Shown: positions 28,170-38,316, counted from the first letter of the stretch. The stretch: DNA of 42,807 nt from Myxococcota bacterium (GCA_018817795.1 JAHITJ010000014.1:1-42807), one strand, 5' to 3'. The notes: a model not told the origin generated them from the letters alone. Program-made: numbers and translations.

Positions 28170-28421
28170 TTAATACTCGCAGGCACAGACGTCTTCGTAG
28201 GCGCCCAGCTCGCAGTAGCCGCTCACGTAGCCGATGTCATAACAATAAGCATCGCAGTCAAGGACGTCCCAGTTGCAGTCGTCGATGCAGGACTCACCCA
28301 GGTCGATGCTGTTGAGGCAGGTCGGGGCGTCGTCGTAGAAGCACTCGCAGGTGTCGTCGGTGACGACGCAGGCGGTCGCGAAAAATCCCATGCAGAGAGC
28401 AGCGGCAAATAATTTTTTCAT
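28170..28421 (-). CDS. Cys-rich acidic mini-lipoprotein
   Basis: 83 residues with 12 cysteines, 11 of them from the likely lipidated Cys18 (FATAC) onward. The mature part is strongly acidic (DDTCECFYDD, SCIDDCNWDVLDCDAYC). The density of Cys in an exported protein suggests a compact disulfide knot. No family recognised. Good promoter at 28474-28501; ATG at 28421 follows a GGAGATTGCC site. Located just upstream of the C25 peptidase on the same strand, so it could be an inhibitor, chaperone or surface knob; this is inference from position only. Confidence 0.75.
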   Translation of the reverse strand: MKKLFAAALCMGFFATACVVTDDTCECFYDDAPTCLNSIDLGESCIDDCNWDVLDCDAYCYDIGYVSGYCELGAYEDVCACEY

Positions 28422-28458
28422 GGCAATCTCCTCATCCGTAATTGTGGTTGGCCCTTCG

Positions 28459-28486
28459 TTGGGCTTGCGTTGTATTGTAGTATATT
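28459..28486 (+). promoter_or_regulatory. sigma70-type promoter for the HExxH protease (plus strand)
   Basis: TTGGGC (28459-28464), 16-bp spacer, TATATT (28481-28486). It overlaps the opposing promoter at 28474-28501. Confidence 0.5.
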
Positions 28487-28501
28487 AACGACGCTCGGCA
28501 A
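28474..28501 (-). promoter_or_regulatory. sigma70-type promoter for the Cys-rich lipoprotein/C25 pair
   Basis: On the minus strand TTGCCG (28496-28501), 16-bp spacer, TACAAT (28474-28479). The two facing promoters share bases, so they should exclude each other. Confidence 0.5.
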
Positions 28502-28553
28502 GCTGAGATTTTTGCTGATTCTCATGCTACATTCCATGCGGAGGAAATCAGCC

Positions 28554-30452
28554 ATGCCGCACCTTCTCGCCGTACTGATGTTTCTGGGCCTTGGTCCGAT
28601 CCCGGTCGCGCCTCCATCCGGCGCGCCCCCGTCCGGGATGCTGCATTCCCGCGTGCCCAATGAATTTGTGCGGTCCCTCGAACGGGCCGTGACCCGCGGG
28701 GAACTCACGATCGCCGACCAGTTGCGCTTGCGGCGGCTGGCGGTCACCGCGCCGGGGCGGCTGCCGCCGATCTGGAGGGAGCGTCTTGCCGCTGCGCCGG
28801 TGCCCGCGTGGGCTGCCACCGCCGTGCTGGTGGAAAACTTCCAGTGGAGCGCCCGGATGGGGTTGCGTGATGACTCGCAGTTCCCGCCCCTGGGGTCGTT
28901 CCTGGACAGCGGGACGTTTCCGATCCGCGTCGTCTATTCTCTCGAGTCGGATCTCGAGCTGGCCCAGGTTGTGCTGGTCGCCGCCGAGGCCGCTTGGCAG
29001 AAGGAGATCATCGAGTGGGGGTTCTTCGCACCTCCGGTCGGCACCTCCGAGGGTCGGTACCGGATCTACGTGGATGACACCGGCATGGGCGGGGGTGGCT
29101 ACATGTATCCGGTGGACCTCTTCTGGGACACGGCCTGGGACGACTGCACTTCCTACGTGGTGATCGATCGTCTGAACTCGACGGGCGATGCCGGACCCGT
29201 CGTCGCGCACGAACTCTCCCACGCGACGCAGGGCGCGATGGACTGTCTCGAGACCATCACCTTCTGGGAGAACACCTCCACGTTCATCATGGCCGAGGTG
29301 GATCCGTTCGGCCGCGGCTGGCAGGACGGCTTCCTGCCGTATTTCCAGGATTATCCGCAGGAGAGCGTCGCCGGCGGCAGTTATGAGGATCCGGAGCTGG
29401 GCTATTTCTGGTACGGAGGCTTTCTGTGGCCGAACTTCCTCGGCGGGCTCTACGGCGGCCAGGAGGAGCCGGCGGTGCTCGTGCGCCGGATCTGGGAAGG
29501 CGCGATGCAGGAGTCCGGCGGCAACGCCAATGAGATTAGTTACATGACCTCCATCGACGAGGTGCTGGCCGCCCGCGCACAGGCTTCCCTGGACGTGGCC
29601 TTCGCGCACTTCGCGGTGTCCCGGTTCCTCGTTGGCGAGCACTCGATGGCGCCGGCCGCGGACATGCCCCACGCCTCGGACTACACCAGCGTGCCGCCGA
29701 TCGCAGCCGATCTGGTCGTGGACATGCCCGACGTCTTCACGCCGGTCGCGTCCAGGCGTCCGGAGCCCTATGCGGTGAACTACCTGACGTTGTCGCGTCC
29801 GGCGGATTTCACCCGGGAGGTGACGCTGCGTCTGGCCACGGACGATTCCGCGGGCTGGATCGCGGTGCTCTTTTCGACCAACAGGGCCGAGGTGCTCGAG
29901 GCGCCGGTGGTAGGCGGTGAGGCCACCCTGCGCTTTTCGATGGGCGAGGATCGCGTGCTGCATCTGGCGGTGGTGCGCCTGGGAACGCCGGGTTTTCACT
30001 CCGACGAAGCCATGAGCGGCGCCTCCTATACTGTCGAGGTTGGCCCCACCGACCCGGCACCGGTGATCCTGTCCGTGTCGCCGGCGACGATCACGGCCGG
30101 GGTGCCGTCCCAGTTGACGATCACCGGCGATCATTTCGTCGAGGGGGCGACGGTGCAGTTTTCGCCGCACCTCTTCGATCCGGATGCCGTCACGTTCGTG
30201 GACGCGCAGACCCTGCACGTCACGGTGACGCCGGGGGTCGACACCGGCCTGAACACGATCGGCGTGATGGTGATCAACCCCGACACCGGCAAGGACGTGC
30301 TCGAGGAGGCTTTCACCATTGAAGCCCCACCGAAGAAGAAGAAATCCGGCTGCAGCACGGGTGGGGCGCCGGTCTCCGGCTTCGGCTTCGGCTTCGGCTT
30401 CGGCGTGCTGTTCCTGGTTGCGATGATTCTACGGCGGAAGCGTCCAGTCTGA
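28554..30452 (+). CDS. Secreted HExxH metalloprotease, MXAN_6640-like, with IPT domain and sorting tail
   Basis: 632 residues from an ATG with GGAGG 9 nt ahead; signal peptide at 1-20. Zinc motif HELSH at 219-223 (His219, Glu220, His223), followed by FWENTSTF whose Glu is a candidate third ligand. WEGAMQESGG and a Trp/Tyr-rich catalytic region resemble the MXAN_6640 family of putative metalloproteases. After a beta-sandwich region an IPT/TIG domain (about 505-590, SVSPATITAGVPSQLTITG) precedes KKKKSGCSTGG, a Phe/Gly-rich hydrophobic helix and RRKR. That tail is like MYXO-CTERM surface-sorting signals. A paralogue of the same length faces it, ending 22 bp away. Confidence 0.85.
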   Translation: MPHLLAVLMFLGLGPIPVAPPSGAPPSGMLHSRVPNEFVRSLERAVTRGELTIADQLRLRRLAVTAPGRLPPIWRERLAAAPVPAWAATAVLVENFQWSARMGLRDDSQFPPLGSFLDSGTFPIRVVYSLESDLELAQVVLVAAEAAWQKEIIEWGFFAPPVGTSEGRYRIYVDDTGMGGGGYMYPVDLFWDTAWDDCTSYVVIDRLNSTGDAGPVVAHELSHATQGAMDCLETITFWENTSTFIMAEVDPFGRGWQDGFLPYFQDYPQESVAGGSYEDPELGYFWYGGFLWPNFLGGLYGGQEEPAVLVRRIWEGAMQESGGNANEISYMTSIDEVLAARAQASLDVAFAHFAVSRFLVGEHSMAPAADMPHASDYTSVPPIAADLVVDMPDVFTPVASRRPEPYAVNYLTLSRPADFTREVTLRLATDDSAGWIAVLFSTNRAEVLEAPVVGGEATLRFSMGEDRVLHLAVVRLGTPGFHSDEAMSGASYTVEVGPTDPAPVILSVSPATITAGVPSQLTITGDHFVEGATVQFSPHLFDPDAVTFVDAQTLHVTVTPGVDTGLNTIGVMVINPDTGKDVLEEAFTIEAPPKKKKSGCSTGGAPVSGFGFGFGFGVLFLVAMILRRKRPV

Positions 30453-30474
30453 CAAGTCACAGAAGTCGGACAGT

Positions 30475-32364
30475 TTACACGCGTCCGAATCGCCTGATGA
30501 TGAACAGTCCAAGGCCCAGCAGCAGGAGGCTTCCGGGTCCGGAGAAAGGACCTCCGGGGCCTGAGAAACGTCCTCCCGGGCCGGTGGAGCAGGAGCAGTC
30601 GCCGTCGATCGCGGGTTTGGCCGCCGCGGGCTTGACGATGATTGCGCGATCGAACGATCCGGAACCCTCGTCGGGGTTGGTGAGCGTCACGGCGTAGGCG
30701 CCCAGCGGCGCGTCGGCGGGCACCGTGATCGACACGATCGCCTCGTTTTCGTTGACGATCTGCACGCCGGTCACCTCGATGGTGTCCGGGGCGAAGTCCA
30801 CTGTTGCGCCATCCTGGAAGTACAGGCCCCGGAGGGTGACCTGGCCGGAGGTTCCCTGGAGATGCTCGAACGGGGACGCCTCGTCGACGATCGGATCGGG
30901 AACCAGCGGACCGTAGCTCAGAGTGTAGTTCACGCCGGACTGCGGATTTTCCGGATTGAACGACTCGGTCCCGCCGCGCACGACGGCCAGGCGGGGCCTC
31001 TGCCCGGCCGTGGGCGTGAACGTCAACTCAGCGACGGCGTCTTCCATGCGGACCGTCTGCACCGTGCTCCACTGGGGATGGAACAGCACCAGCGACCAGG
31101 GACCCTGGTCCGGCGAGGTCAGCGTCACCCGGAGTTCGCGGGTGTAGTTGGTCGGCCAGCTCAGTTCCCAATAGTTGGTTCCGTAGGCCTGGGGCTGCTG
31201 GCCTGCAGGAGGGGAGACCTGGCCGCGTTCGCTGACGATGAGGGTCCCGGCCACCGGAGGGATCGTGTTGTAGCGGTCGGCCCACTGGACCTTGGCCATC
31301 GAGGAGCCGGACCACTCGCCGATGAGCGTGCGCTGCACCGCGTAGTTTTCATACGCCGTGTTCAGATCAGCCTGCCGCTCCATCAGCAGCGTGTCGATGG
31401 ATTCCATGTAGTCCACGGTGTTGCCGGCGCCACCGGATTCCTGCATCGCGCCTTCCCAGATCCGGCGCACGAAAACGGCCTTCTCGTCGTCACCGGCGTA
31501 CAGCGAGGACAGGACGTGGGGCCAGAAGAAGCCGCCATACCAGTAATAGTCCATGTATTCGCCGGCCGAAACGGACCGGTGAGGCTCGCTCTGGAAGTAT
31601 TCCAGCACCGAGTCCTGGAACCAAACACCCAGTTCGGGCTCGACCTGACCCTCCATGAAAGTGGAGGTGTTCTCCCAGAAACCGATGTGTTCGAGGCAGT
31701 CCATGGAGGCCTGTGTGGCGTGGGAGAGCTCGTGGGCCACGGTGTCACGCACCCACTGGGCGTCATTCCGCCAGTCGATCATGATCCAGGAAGTGCAGTC
31801 ATCCCAGGCCGTGTCCCACCAGTAGTCCACGGGGCTCATGAAGCCGGAGGCCTGCATGCCGGTGTCGGCCACCAGGATGCGGTAGGGGTTCCCGGCGGTG
31901 ACGTGGGGCGGCATGAAATAGCCCCATTCCACGATCTCCTTCTGCCAGGCGGTCTCGGCTCCGGCGAGCACGGAGCGCGCCAGTTCTTCGTAATATACAT
32001 CGGTATATTCCACCCGGATCGGGAAAATCTCGGAGTCGAGAAAGAGGTCCAGGGGCGCGGGAAAATCTCCGTCAGCGCGCAATCCAAACTGCTTCCGGAC
32101 CTGGAAATTCTCGACCAGGATGCCGGTGCCGGCCCAGCCGGGGATCCGCGAGGACAGCGCGCGGGTCCGCCAGGGCTCGGGCAGGGCCCCGGGGTTGCGC
32201 ACGGCCAGTTCGCGGAGGTTCAGCGCGCGTTCGAGGGTGAGCTGCCCGGCGGCGAGCTCCCGGGTGACCGCCTCGGTGAAGGGCACCCGCATGGAGAACA
32301 TCTCCGACCGGAATTCAGGGGAAGTGTTGGGGGAAAGAAGAAGCACAAACAGCAGAAACGACAT
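30475..32364 (-). CDS. Secreted HExxH metalloprotease, paralogue with sorting tail
   Basis: 629 residues, clearly homologous along its length to the convergent neighbour. Shared segments include AWQKEI.EWG, SHATQ.SMDCLE, FWENTSTF and VRRIWEGAMQESGG. Zinc motif HELSH at 211-215. The C-terminus has an IPT-like domain, then GDCSCSTGPGG, a Gly/Pro/Phe linker with the repeat RFSGPGGPFSGPG, a Leu-rich helix and RRFGR: again a Cys/TM/Arg sorting tail. The ATG at 32364 with GAGGTG 6 nt ahead is preferred over a GTG at 32373. The pair probably arose by local inverted duplication, since the genes are tail to tail. Substrate unknown. Confidence 0.85.
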   Translation of the reverse strand: MSFLLFVLLLSPNTSPEFRSEMFSMRVPFTEAVTRELAAGQLTLERALNLRELAVRNPGALPEPWRTRALSSRIPGWAGTGILVENFQVRKQFGLRADGDFPAPLDLFLDSEIFPIRVEYTDVYYEELARSVLAGAETAWQKEIVEWGYFMPPHVTAGNPYRILVADTGMQASGFMSPVDYWWDTAWDDCTSWIMIDWRNDAQWVRDTVAHELSHATQASMDCLEHIGFWENTSTFMEGQVEPELGVWFQDSVLEYFQSEPHRSVSAGEYMDYYWYGGFFWPHVLSSLYAGDDEKAVFVRRIWEGAMQESGGAGNTVDYMESIDTLLMERQADLNTAYENYAVQRTLIGEWSGSSMAKVQWADRYNTIPPVAGTLIVSERGQVSPPAGQQPQAYGTNYWELSWPTNYTRELRVTLTSPDQGPWSLVLFHPQWSTVQTVRMEDAVAELTFTPTAGQRPRLAVVRGGTESFNPENPQSGVNYTLSYGPLVPDPIVDEASPFEHLQGTSGQVTLRGLYFQDGATVDFAPDTIEVTGVQIVNENEAIVSITVPADAPLGAYAVTLTNPDEGSGSFDRAIIVKPAAAKPAIDGDCSCSTGPGGRFSGPGGPFSGPGSLLLLGLGLFIIRRFGRV

Positions 32365-32448
32365 GCGGTACACCTCGCGGTTGGAGCATACCGCATTTGC
32401 CCCGTGTTCCCAGCGCGTTTTTTCCGTTTGATCTCATTTCCGGCGGGA

Positions 32449-32466
32449 GTGTGCGCCGGCGCACAC
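32449..32466. promoter_or_regulatory. 18-bp perfect palindrome between TPR gene and protease gene
   Basis: GTGTGCGCC joined directly to GGCGCACAC, ending one base from the TPR gene stop. It lacks a loop and a T-run, so an operator upstream of the protease is more likely than a terminator; both remain possible. Confidence 0.4.
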
Positions 32467-32467
32467 A

Positions 32468-33541
32468 TCACCACTGGGTGATCTTGATGGATTCCTTGGG
32501 CTTGACCTCAAGGGTCAAGGTCTTGGTCTTGGACTTGTCGAACGCGTCGAGCTTCAGGGTGTAGGAGCCCACCGGCAGGCCGATCACGTCGAACAATCCC
32601 AAGTCCATGAACTGGGGCTTGGTGTCGGGGATGTTGGCCGCCGCCAGGATGCGCGCCCACGGATTGAGTTTCACCGCGATCGTGCCGAACGCGAAGTCCT
32701 GCGTGCGGTTCTCCTTGGCGGCAAGGTCCACCCAGATGCGGCGGGCGAGGTGCTGCTCCTGACAGACGAAGCCGATGCCATAACGGCCCGCAGGCAGGCT
32801 GAGCTCTTTGATCGGGGTCTTGAGGGCGCGGCCCTTGGCGTCGGTGAGGGACTCCGAACCGATGACGATGTAGCAGCCCCAGGAGGAGGTCAGCGTGATC
32901 TTCGCCAGCGTCTCGGTTGCGGCCTTGCTCAGTTTGGTGCGGACCTGGGCAGCCAGGGGGCCGGCCGGACGCACGCGCAAGTACCACAGGTAGAACTCGT
33001 CGGCCTGCTTCTGGTCCTTCAGTTGCTCGTAGACTTCACCGAGGTGGCGGTACACGCCGACGAGGTCGGGGTCGAGTTTGAGCGCCACGGTGAGCAGATC
33101 GCGTGCCTGCTCGAACTTGCGGTTCTTCTTCAGTTCCACGGCCTGGCTGAAGATCTTCGCCGCGATCTCGGGCACCTTGGCCGCCAGGGGAACCTGGTCG
33201 TCGGTGGCGGAGTCCCGCGAGATCTTGGTCAGGACCTCCTGATGCCGCTTGCACTCGGCTTCCTTGAGGCAATTCTCCTTGCAGCCGGTGCCGCAGAACT
33301 CGGTGGTGATGCGGCGGAAGTAGGGCACCGCCTGGTCGTTTCTGCCCGAGGACTGGAATAGTTCGGCCATGCGCACGATCACTGCGCGATCCTTTACGCT
33401 GAGCTGCAGGTACGCCTCATAAAGTGTGGCCGCGCGGGCCATGTCTCCATTGTTGTAGGATTTGTTGCCTTCTTCGAGCAGCACGGTCGCGGTCGGATCG
33501 GGCGCAGTGAGGATGAGGAAAGCGATCAAAAACGTCGTCAT
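32468..33541 (-). CDS. Exported TPR protein with PEGA-like C-terminal domains
   Basis: 357 residues. Signal peptide about 1-18 (FLIAFLILTAPDP). Residues 20-195 form tetratricopeptide-type helical repeats (LLEEGNKSYNNGDMARAATLYEAY and later ARDLLTVALKLDPDLVGVYRHLGEVY), interrupted by a Cys cluster CGTGCKENCLKEAEC near 83-97. Residues 205-357 look like two PEGA-type beta domains (IKELSLPAGRYGIGF; GLPVGSYTLKLDAF). This is a scaffold for protein contacts at the envelope. ATG 33541 with GGAG 5 nt ahead is preferred over the longer frame. It lies upstream of one protease on the same strand (103 nt) and diverges from the HATPase gene. Confidence 0.75.
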   Translation of the reverse strand: MTTFLIAFLILTAPDPTATVLLEEGNKSYNNGDMARAATLYEAYLQLSVKDRAVIVRMAELFQSSGRNDQAVPYFRRITTEFCGTGCKENCLKEAECKRHQEVLTKISRDSATDDQVPLAAKVPEIAAKIFSQAVELKKNRKFEQARDLLTVALKLDPDLVGVYRHLGEVYEQLKDQKQADEFYLWYLRVRPAGPLAAQVRTKLSKAATETLAKITLTSSWGCYIVIGSESLTDAKGRALKTPIKELSLPAGRYGIGFVCQEQHLARRIWVDLAAKENRTQDFAFGTIAVKLNPWARILAAANIPDTKPQFMDLGLFDVIGLPVGSYTLKLDAFDKSKTKTLTLEVKPKESIKITQW

Positions 33542-33580
33542 GTTCACTCCATTGGGCAATTCAGCTTGTCCCGCCGATGA

Positions 33581-33609
33581 ATATTAGATGATTCTTGAGC
33601 ATTTTGGAA
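33581..33609 (-). promoter_or_regulatory. Promoter candidate for the TPR gene
   Basis: On the minus strand TTCCAA (33604-33609), 17-bp spacer, TAATAT (33581-33586). Overlaps the opposing promoter. Confidence 0.35.
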
Positions 33610-33623
33610 GACTTCATTATACT
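33595..33623 (+). promoter_or_regulatory. sigma70-type promoter for the HATPase/STAS locus
   Basis: TTGAGC (33595-33600), 17-bp spacer, TATACT (33618-33623). Start near 33630 and about 60 nt of leader. Confidence 0.6.
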
Positions 33624-33691
33624 GATTTCGTTTTTCGGGGTTCGACGATTGTCTGATTTTCGTTGGCCGCTTCACCGAACAGGATGCACCC

Positions 33692-34633
33692 ATGACCGAA
33701 ACGAGCAACAAGCCATCTATCCTGGCTTGCGACAAGGACGTGATGACGCTGCGGCGGCTGGAGAAGGTGTTTTTTGCCGCCGGCCTGAAGTGCCAGACCA
33801 AGGAGACGGCCCCCGCGGCCGTCGATTTCGCCGAAGGTACGCGCCTGCTGCTGGTGTCTGAATATTACCTGCAGTTCGCCCTTACCGTGGCGCCTCCGGA
33901 CTGTGCGATCCTGGTGCTCGCCGAGGAGGATACGACCGGCGCGCTGGGCACCGCCGCCAAGGACGAGCGCGTGGACCACGTCTTCGGGCGCCGTGCCGCC
34001 AACCCGGTGCGGCCCTGGGAGGTCCTGCACGTCGTGCGCCGGCTGCTCAAACACTATGAACTAGAAGGTATCAAGCCATTTTTGCACTGGGGCGCCCGGA
34101 TGCACGAGACGGTGGTCGCCTCCTCCGAGGACCTGCACCATGTGGTCGAATGGGTTCCCACGTTCTGCGAGAAGTTGGGGACGCCCCCCAAGGTGCAGGA
34201 GACCTTTGCCGAGCTCGCCCACGAACTGCTGATGAATGCCGTTTATGACGCGCCCGTGGACGCCGACGGTCAGAAACTGTTCGCCCACGATCGCAAGCAG
34301 GAGGTCGTCCTGACGGAGGAGCAGGCGGCGCTTTTCTCGATGGGCACCGACGGGGAGACGCTGGCCGTTTCCGTTCGGGATCCTTTCGGCCGGCTCGAGC
34401 GCCGACACGTCTTCGGCGGCATGCATCGGGCCCTGGCAGCCAACGGCCAACTGGACACCGAAGGTGGCGGCGCCGGTCTGGGAATGATGTATATTTATCA
34501 ACATGGTTATGGCAGTTTTTTCACGATAAAACCTGGAATCAGCACGGAAGTTACGGTACTTTATGACTTGGGCCTGAATCGGAGAGAATTCACAACACTG
34601 CCCAGATCTGTGCATGTTTTTCACGAACGGTGA
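33692..34633 (+). CDS. Receiver-like plus HATPase (RsbW-type) protein
   Basis: 313 residues. The N-terminal about 120 residues have the layout of a response-regulator receiver: an acidic pair near Asp14/Asp16 and an LLLVSEYYL strand where the phospho-acceptor Asp is replaced by Ser/Glu (near 56-57), so it is probably not phosphorylated. The rest carries a GHKL ATPase: N-box ELAHELLMNAV with Asn182, DPFG near Asp230, and GGGAGLGMMYI near 258-267. Such RsbW-like kinases bind and phosphorylate STAS proteins. The ribosome site is weak (AGGATG). The next gene, 41 nt away, encodes exactly such a STAS protein, so the two should act as a pair. Confidence 0.8.
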   Translation: MTETSNKPSILACDKDVMTLRRLEKVFFAAGLKCQTKETAPAAVDFAEGTRLLLVSEYYLQFALTVAPPDCAILVLAEEDTTGALGTAAKDERVDHVFGRRAANPVRPWEVLHVVRRLLKHYELEGIKPFLHWGARMHETVVASSEDLHHVVEWVPTFCEKLGTPPKVQETFAELAHELLMNAVYDAPVDADGQKLFAHDRKQEVVLTEEQAALFSMGTDGETLAVSVRDPFGRLERRHVFGGMHRALAANGQLDTEGGGAGLGMMYIYQHGYGSFFTIKPGISTEVTVLYDLGLNRREFTTLPRSVHVFHER

Positions 34634-34674
34634 GCTGGATCGGAGCCCGGGTCCGATATTGATTGGAGTACACA

Positions 34675-36864
34675 ATGGCAGACGAATCCCGTTTGGAAGT
34701 CCGCAAGGTAGTAGAAGACAAGATTATTGCCCTGCAGTTCAACGGCACCATCGACGAGAGCTTCAACGCCAAGCAGATTGCCGAAGGCATCAAGGACGTG
34801 CTCATCGTCGATCTTTCGGGCGTGCGTCGTATCTCATCGTTCGGCATCAGGGAATGGCTCGAGTTCCTCAAGATTGCCAATGAGAAATGCGAGAGCATCT
34901 ATTTCATCAAGTGTCCGCCGCGCCTGATCGACCAGTTCAACATGGTCGCGAACTTCGGTGGCAAAGGCCGCATTCTGAGCTTTTTCGCCCCGTACCACTG
35001 CGACTACTGCGAACGCGACGACAGCGTGCTGCTGGAGGTGGCGGACCACTTCGAGACCATCAAGGACAAGAAGATTCCGGACCAGCCCTGTGAAAAGTGC
35101 GGCAACGCCGAGTACCTCGACGAAGATCCGGAGAGCTTTCTCTCCTTCCTGTCTGCCCAGGACAAGCCCGAGCCCGATCCGGAGGTCATCTCCTTCCTGG
35201 CCCACCGCTTGCGTTACAAGGTCAGTTCCAAACGTCAGAAGCTCAAGATCGACAAGCATGTGGGTGAAGCGACCTACATCCGTTTCATCGGTGATCTCGA
35301 CGGGAGCTTTCCCGGCCGCAAGATCGCCGAGGGCGTCGAGGGCGTCGTCGTGATGGACCTGCATGGCCTCGGCGACATCCTCGACGAGGGCGCCTCGATC
35401 TGGATCCAGATGATGAAGACCATGGAGCCGCTGGTGCAGACCGTCTACCTGATGGGCGTGCCGCACCAGTTCCTGGAGAAACTGCTGATTCCGGAGGCCA
35501 TGGCCGGCGGAAAGGCCAAGATCGTCGATTTCTTCCTGCCGTACACCTGCACGGCCTGCAACACCACGACGGACCTGCGCGTTCCGGTCGACGAGCACTA
35601 CGAAGTGCTCAAGTTCGCCACCGCGCCGGAGCTGCCCTGCCCGGACTGCAAGGGCAAGGCGTTTGCCCAGGCGCAGGAGGGGCTGCTCGCAAAACTGGCC
35701 CAGCTTCCCAAGCCGGACTTCGGCAAGAGCTGGGTGAAGTTCGTCGAGAACGTCAAGGATGAACTGAAGAAGTCCGCTTCGGCGACCCCCGCCTCGGCTG
35801 CTGCCGCCGAAGCCGGCGCCGTGGGCAGCGGCATCATCGGCCTGGCCATCACGATCGTCCTGCTGATCGCTGCGGTCGGTGTGGGCGGCTGGTTCCTCTA
35901 CAACAAGATTTCGAAGAAGGAGGCCAGCGACGAGGTCATCACGGCGAAGGCCAACGCCAGCCAGGACGTCCCTCCCGAGTGGATCAAGGAAGAGTCCCTG
36001 GTCATCGAGAAGGACGGCAACCTGAACATCTATACATCCGTGCTCGAGGCCGAGGACGAGAAGAGCGGCGTCAACGACGCCGAGGGCTGGGCCTTCGACC
36101 TGCTCGTCGAGCACATGGGCAACAAGATCGCGGAGAAGGACGGCGTGTGGAAGGCCGTCGTGCGCGGGCTGTATTACCAGCCGCGGGAGGATCTGCTCAG
36201 CCGGTACAAGAGCATGGGCAAGAACCGGGACCGCCAGCGCGACGTGCTGAACCTGATCCGCGACATCCACCGGGACATCGCGACCTCGTTCAAGATCGCC
36301 TACGGCCGCGAACTGAAGGCCAAGGAGACCTACTGGGAGAAGTACACCGAGACCCAGAACAAGGTCGTACGCCGCGAGTTCTACAAGGTCTACATCCGGA
36401 TGGAGTTCCCGCTCAAGGCCGTCGACGCCATGATCGCGTCGCTGTCCGAGCGCAAGGAGATCGACGGCATGACGCTGGTGCGCTTCTTCCCCGGCCTGAA
36501 CTGGGCCTTCCAGAAGACCGCCAAGGGCCTGATCGTCCTGTCGATGAAGCCAGAGAGCAAGTTCAACTCGCTGCTGAAGCCCTCCTGGATCCTGACGCAC
36601 CTGGGCAGCAACGAACTGATGGTAGCCACAGAGTTCGAGAAGCAGTTCGAGTCCGAGAGAAAGCTCGGCGAGGAGAAGAAGGTCTGCTCGATCCCAATCT
36701 CCTACAAGTACTGGAAGCCCGAGGAGCGCATCGCCCAGGCCCATGCCGCAGCTTACACATGGGCGTGCCCGAAGGATCCGACGATCATCGTGCGGCCGCC
36801 CTCCAACAACACCAACACCGGTCCCGGATTCCAGGGCAACATCTGGGACGATCCCACCAAATGA
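34675..36864 (+). CDS. Tandem STAS / zinc-ribbon protein with TM anchor and C-terminal exported domain
   Basis: 729 residues from an ATG with TTGGAG 6 nt ahead. Order: STAS 1 (about 10-100), with DLSGVRRISSFGI and candidate phospho-Ser55; zinc ribbon 1 with Cys109/112 and Cys139/142; STAS 2 (about 190-285), with DLHGLGDILDEGA and Asp237 where Ser55 would align; zinc ribbon 2 with Cys292/295 and Cys322/325; an Ala-rich linker; one TM (about 385-408); then about 320 residues outside the membrane with a Lys/Glu-rich helical part (430-560) and an alpha/beta part ending in a Pro/Asn-rich tail. STAS domains are the usual targets of RsbW-like kinases. I know of no described system with this layout. 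Confidence 0.8.
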   Translation: MADESRLEVRKVVEDKIIALQFNGTIDESFNAKQIAEGIKDVLIVDLSGVRRISSFGIREWLEFLKIANEKCESIYFIKCPPRLIDQFNMVANFGGKGRILSFFAPYHCDYCERDDSVLLEVADHFETIKDKKIPDQPCEKCGNAEYLDEDPESFLSFLSAQDKPEPDPEVISFLAHRLRYKVSSKRQKLKIDKHVGEATYIRFIGDLDGSFPGRKIAEGVEGVVVMDLHGLGDILDEGASIWIQMMKTMEPLVQTVYLMGVPHQFLEKLLIPEAMAGGKAKIVDFFLPYTCTACNTTTDLRVPVDEHYEVLKFATAPELPCPDCKGKAFAQAQEGLLAKLAQLPKPDFGKSWVKFVENVKDELKKSASATPASAAAAEAGAVGSGIIGLAITIVLLIAAVGVGGWFLYNKISKKEASDEVITAKANASQDVPPEWIKEESLVIEKDGNLNIYTSVLEAEDEKSGVNDAEGWAFDLLVEHMGNKIAEKDGVWKAVVRGLYYQPREDLLSRYKSMGKNRDRQRDVLNLIRDIHRDIATSFKIAYGRELKAKETYWEKYTETQNKVVRREFYKVYIRMEFPLKAVDAMIASLSERKEIDGMTLVRFFPGLNWAFQKTAKGLIVLSMKPESKFNSLLKPSWILTHLGSNELMVATEFEKQFESERKLGEEKKVCSIPISYKYWKPEERIAQAHAAAYTWACPKDPTIIVRPPSNNTNTGPGFQGNIWDDPTK

Positions 36865-36927
36865 TCTGAAGCGGCCCCGGCCGGCAGGCGCGCGGGTCGC
36901 TCCGTTCGATCCCATGCGGAGCATTTC

Positions 36928-38315
<1,388 letters not shown>

Positions 38316-38316
<1 letters not shown>

